A stretch of DNA of 64,000 nucleotides from Desulfobacter sp. (GTDB lineage Bacteria; Desulfobacterota; Desulfobacteria; Desulfobacterales; Desulfobacteraceae), in assembly GCA_028768545.1 (NCBI GenBank), contig CP054838.1, forward strand, positions 3,841,001 to 3,905,000, read 5' to 3'. The position numbers and the translations under genes are program-made. The notes beneath the pieces were generated by a model that was not told the DNA's origin, did no database searches, and saw only the letters and a list, made by a program, of their open reading frames with translations. Below are positions 63,807 to 64,000 of the stretch, in pieces. Each line of letters opens with the position of its first letter. Position 1 is the stretch's first letter.

Positions 63807-64000
63807 ATGTCTTTTGAAAACATTATTCTCGAAATCCAAGAGAGCATTGCCACAATTTTTTTTAACAGGCCAAAAGCGCTGAACGCATTGAACAATGCCC
63901 TGTTTAACGAGCTGGACACGGCCCTTGACCAGATTATTGAAAATGAGGATATCAAGGTTCTTATCCTTACCGGCACAGGAGACAAGGCCTTTGTGGCAGG
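63807..64000 (+). CDS. Enoyl-CoA hydratase/crotonase, partial (runs off window)
   Basis: ATG 63807 with AAGGAG seven bases upstream; the first 64 residues are visible. IILEIQESIATIFFNRPKAL, NALNNALFNELDTALDQI and LILTGTGDKAFVAG are the crotonase N-terminal pattern leading to the first oxyanion-hole loop. Specificity cannot be told from the fragment. Confidence 0.9.
   Translation, partial: MSFENIILEIQESIATIFFNRPKALNALNNALFNELDTALDQIIENEDIKVLILTGTGDKAFVA

Overview
The window looks like a chromosomal segment of a strictly anaerobic Desulfobacterota bacterium, probably a sulfate reducer of the Desulfobacteraceae type. This is inferred from gene content, not from a marker gene. Pointers are a split-subunit glycine cleavage system (gcvPA/gcvPB) with its own lipoylation genes, sigma-54 two-component systems, a molybdopterin/Fe-S oxidoreductase, a CooT-like nickel protein, a DUF2318 protein, an orphan reductive-dehalogenase-like protein and hut genes.

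Layout. 1-2.4 kb: an operon of a winged-helix ferredoxin and a molybdopterin oxidoreductase that is cut by the window edge, with a divergent, frame-split GlxA/AraC-type regulator. 3.5-6.9 kb: a possible intergenic repeat, csaA, and an amidohydrolase translationally coupled to an aromatic-type amino-acid permease. 7.2-8.9 kb: an AT-rich class III cyclase/TolB-like/TPR gene. 9.0-12.4 kb: two inverted copies of a 1311-bp IS4-family element around a truncated DUF3781-like gene. 12.4-29.8 kb: an amino-acid, apparently glycine-centred, block. It holds a Na+:alanine/glycine symporter, a sigma-54 response regulator (broken by an IS256-family element and an internal deletion), a giant hybrid kinase with four periplasmic-binding domains, lipA, lipB, gcvPB, gcvPA, gcvH, gcvT, an Lrp/AsnC-like gene and divergent lpd. 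29.8-35.6 kb: an SLC13 permease, an NtrB/NtrC-like pair, a secreted HMA protein, a DUF2318 protein and the start of a gene cut by an IS.

35.6-45.8 kb is an accessory region: an IS256 copy with an IS4 copy nested in it, a GNAT gene, a small membrane protein, an aspartate-semialdehyde dehydrogenase fragment, an IS3 element, an ISKra4-type element inserted in a Rep_trans-like replication gene, an excisionase-like gene and a tyrosine integrase beside tRNA-Arg(TCT). It reads as the remains of an integrated element whose right boundary is the tRNA. 45.9-64 kb is mostly ordinary chromosome: rpoH, a TPR lipoprotein, a LolB/DUF4292-like lipoprotein, an Mrp ATPase, a dGTPase-like HD protein, UPF0280, a hut locus (broken hutH, hutC, hutI, HutC-type operator), an RdhA-like protein, a phosphoesterase, CooT, an M23-like protein, LapA, mutS, an amidase and the start of an enoyl-CoA hydratase.

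The most striking theme is gene breakage. Frameshifts sit in A/T homopolymers of the GlxA regulator and hybrid kinase. Segments seem to be missing from hutH, the RdhA-like gene and the response regulator. Three IS4-family and two IS256-family copies dissect neighbouring genes. I did not find a clearly new defence or biosynthetic system. The best candidates for real novelty are the glycine sensing/uptake/cleavage block, the orphan membrane-anchored RdhA-like protein lacking a core motif, and in-phase slippery sites that could make some split genes functional.
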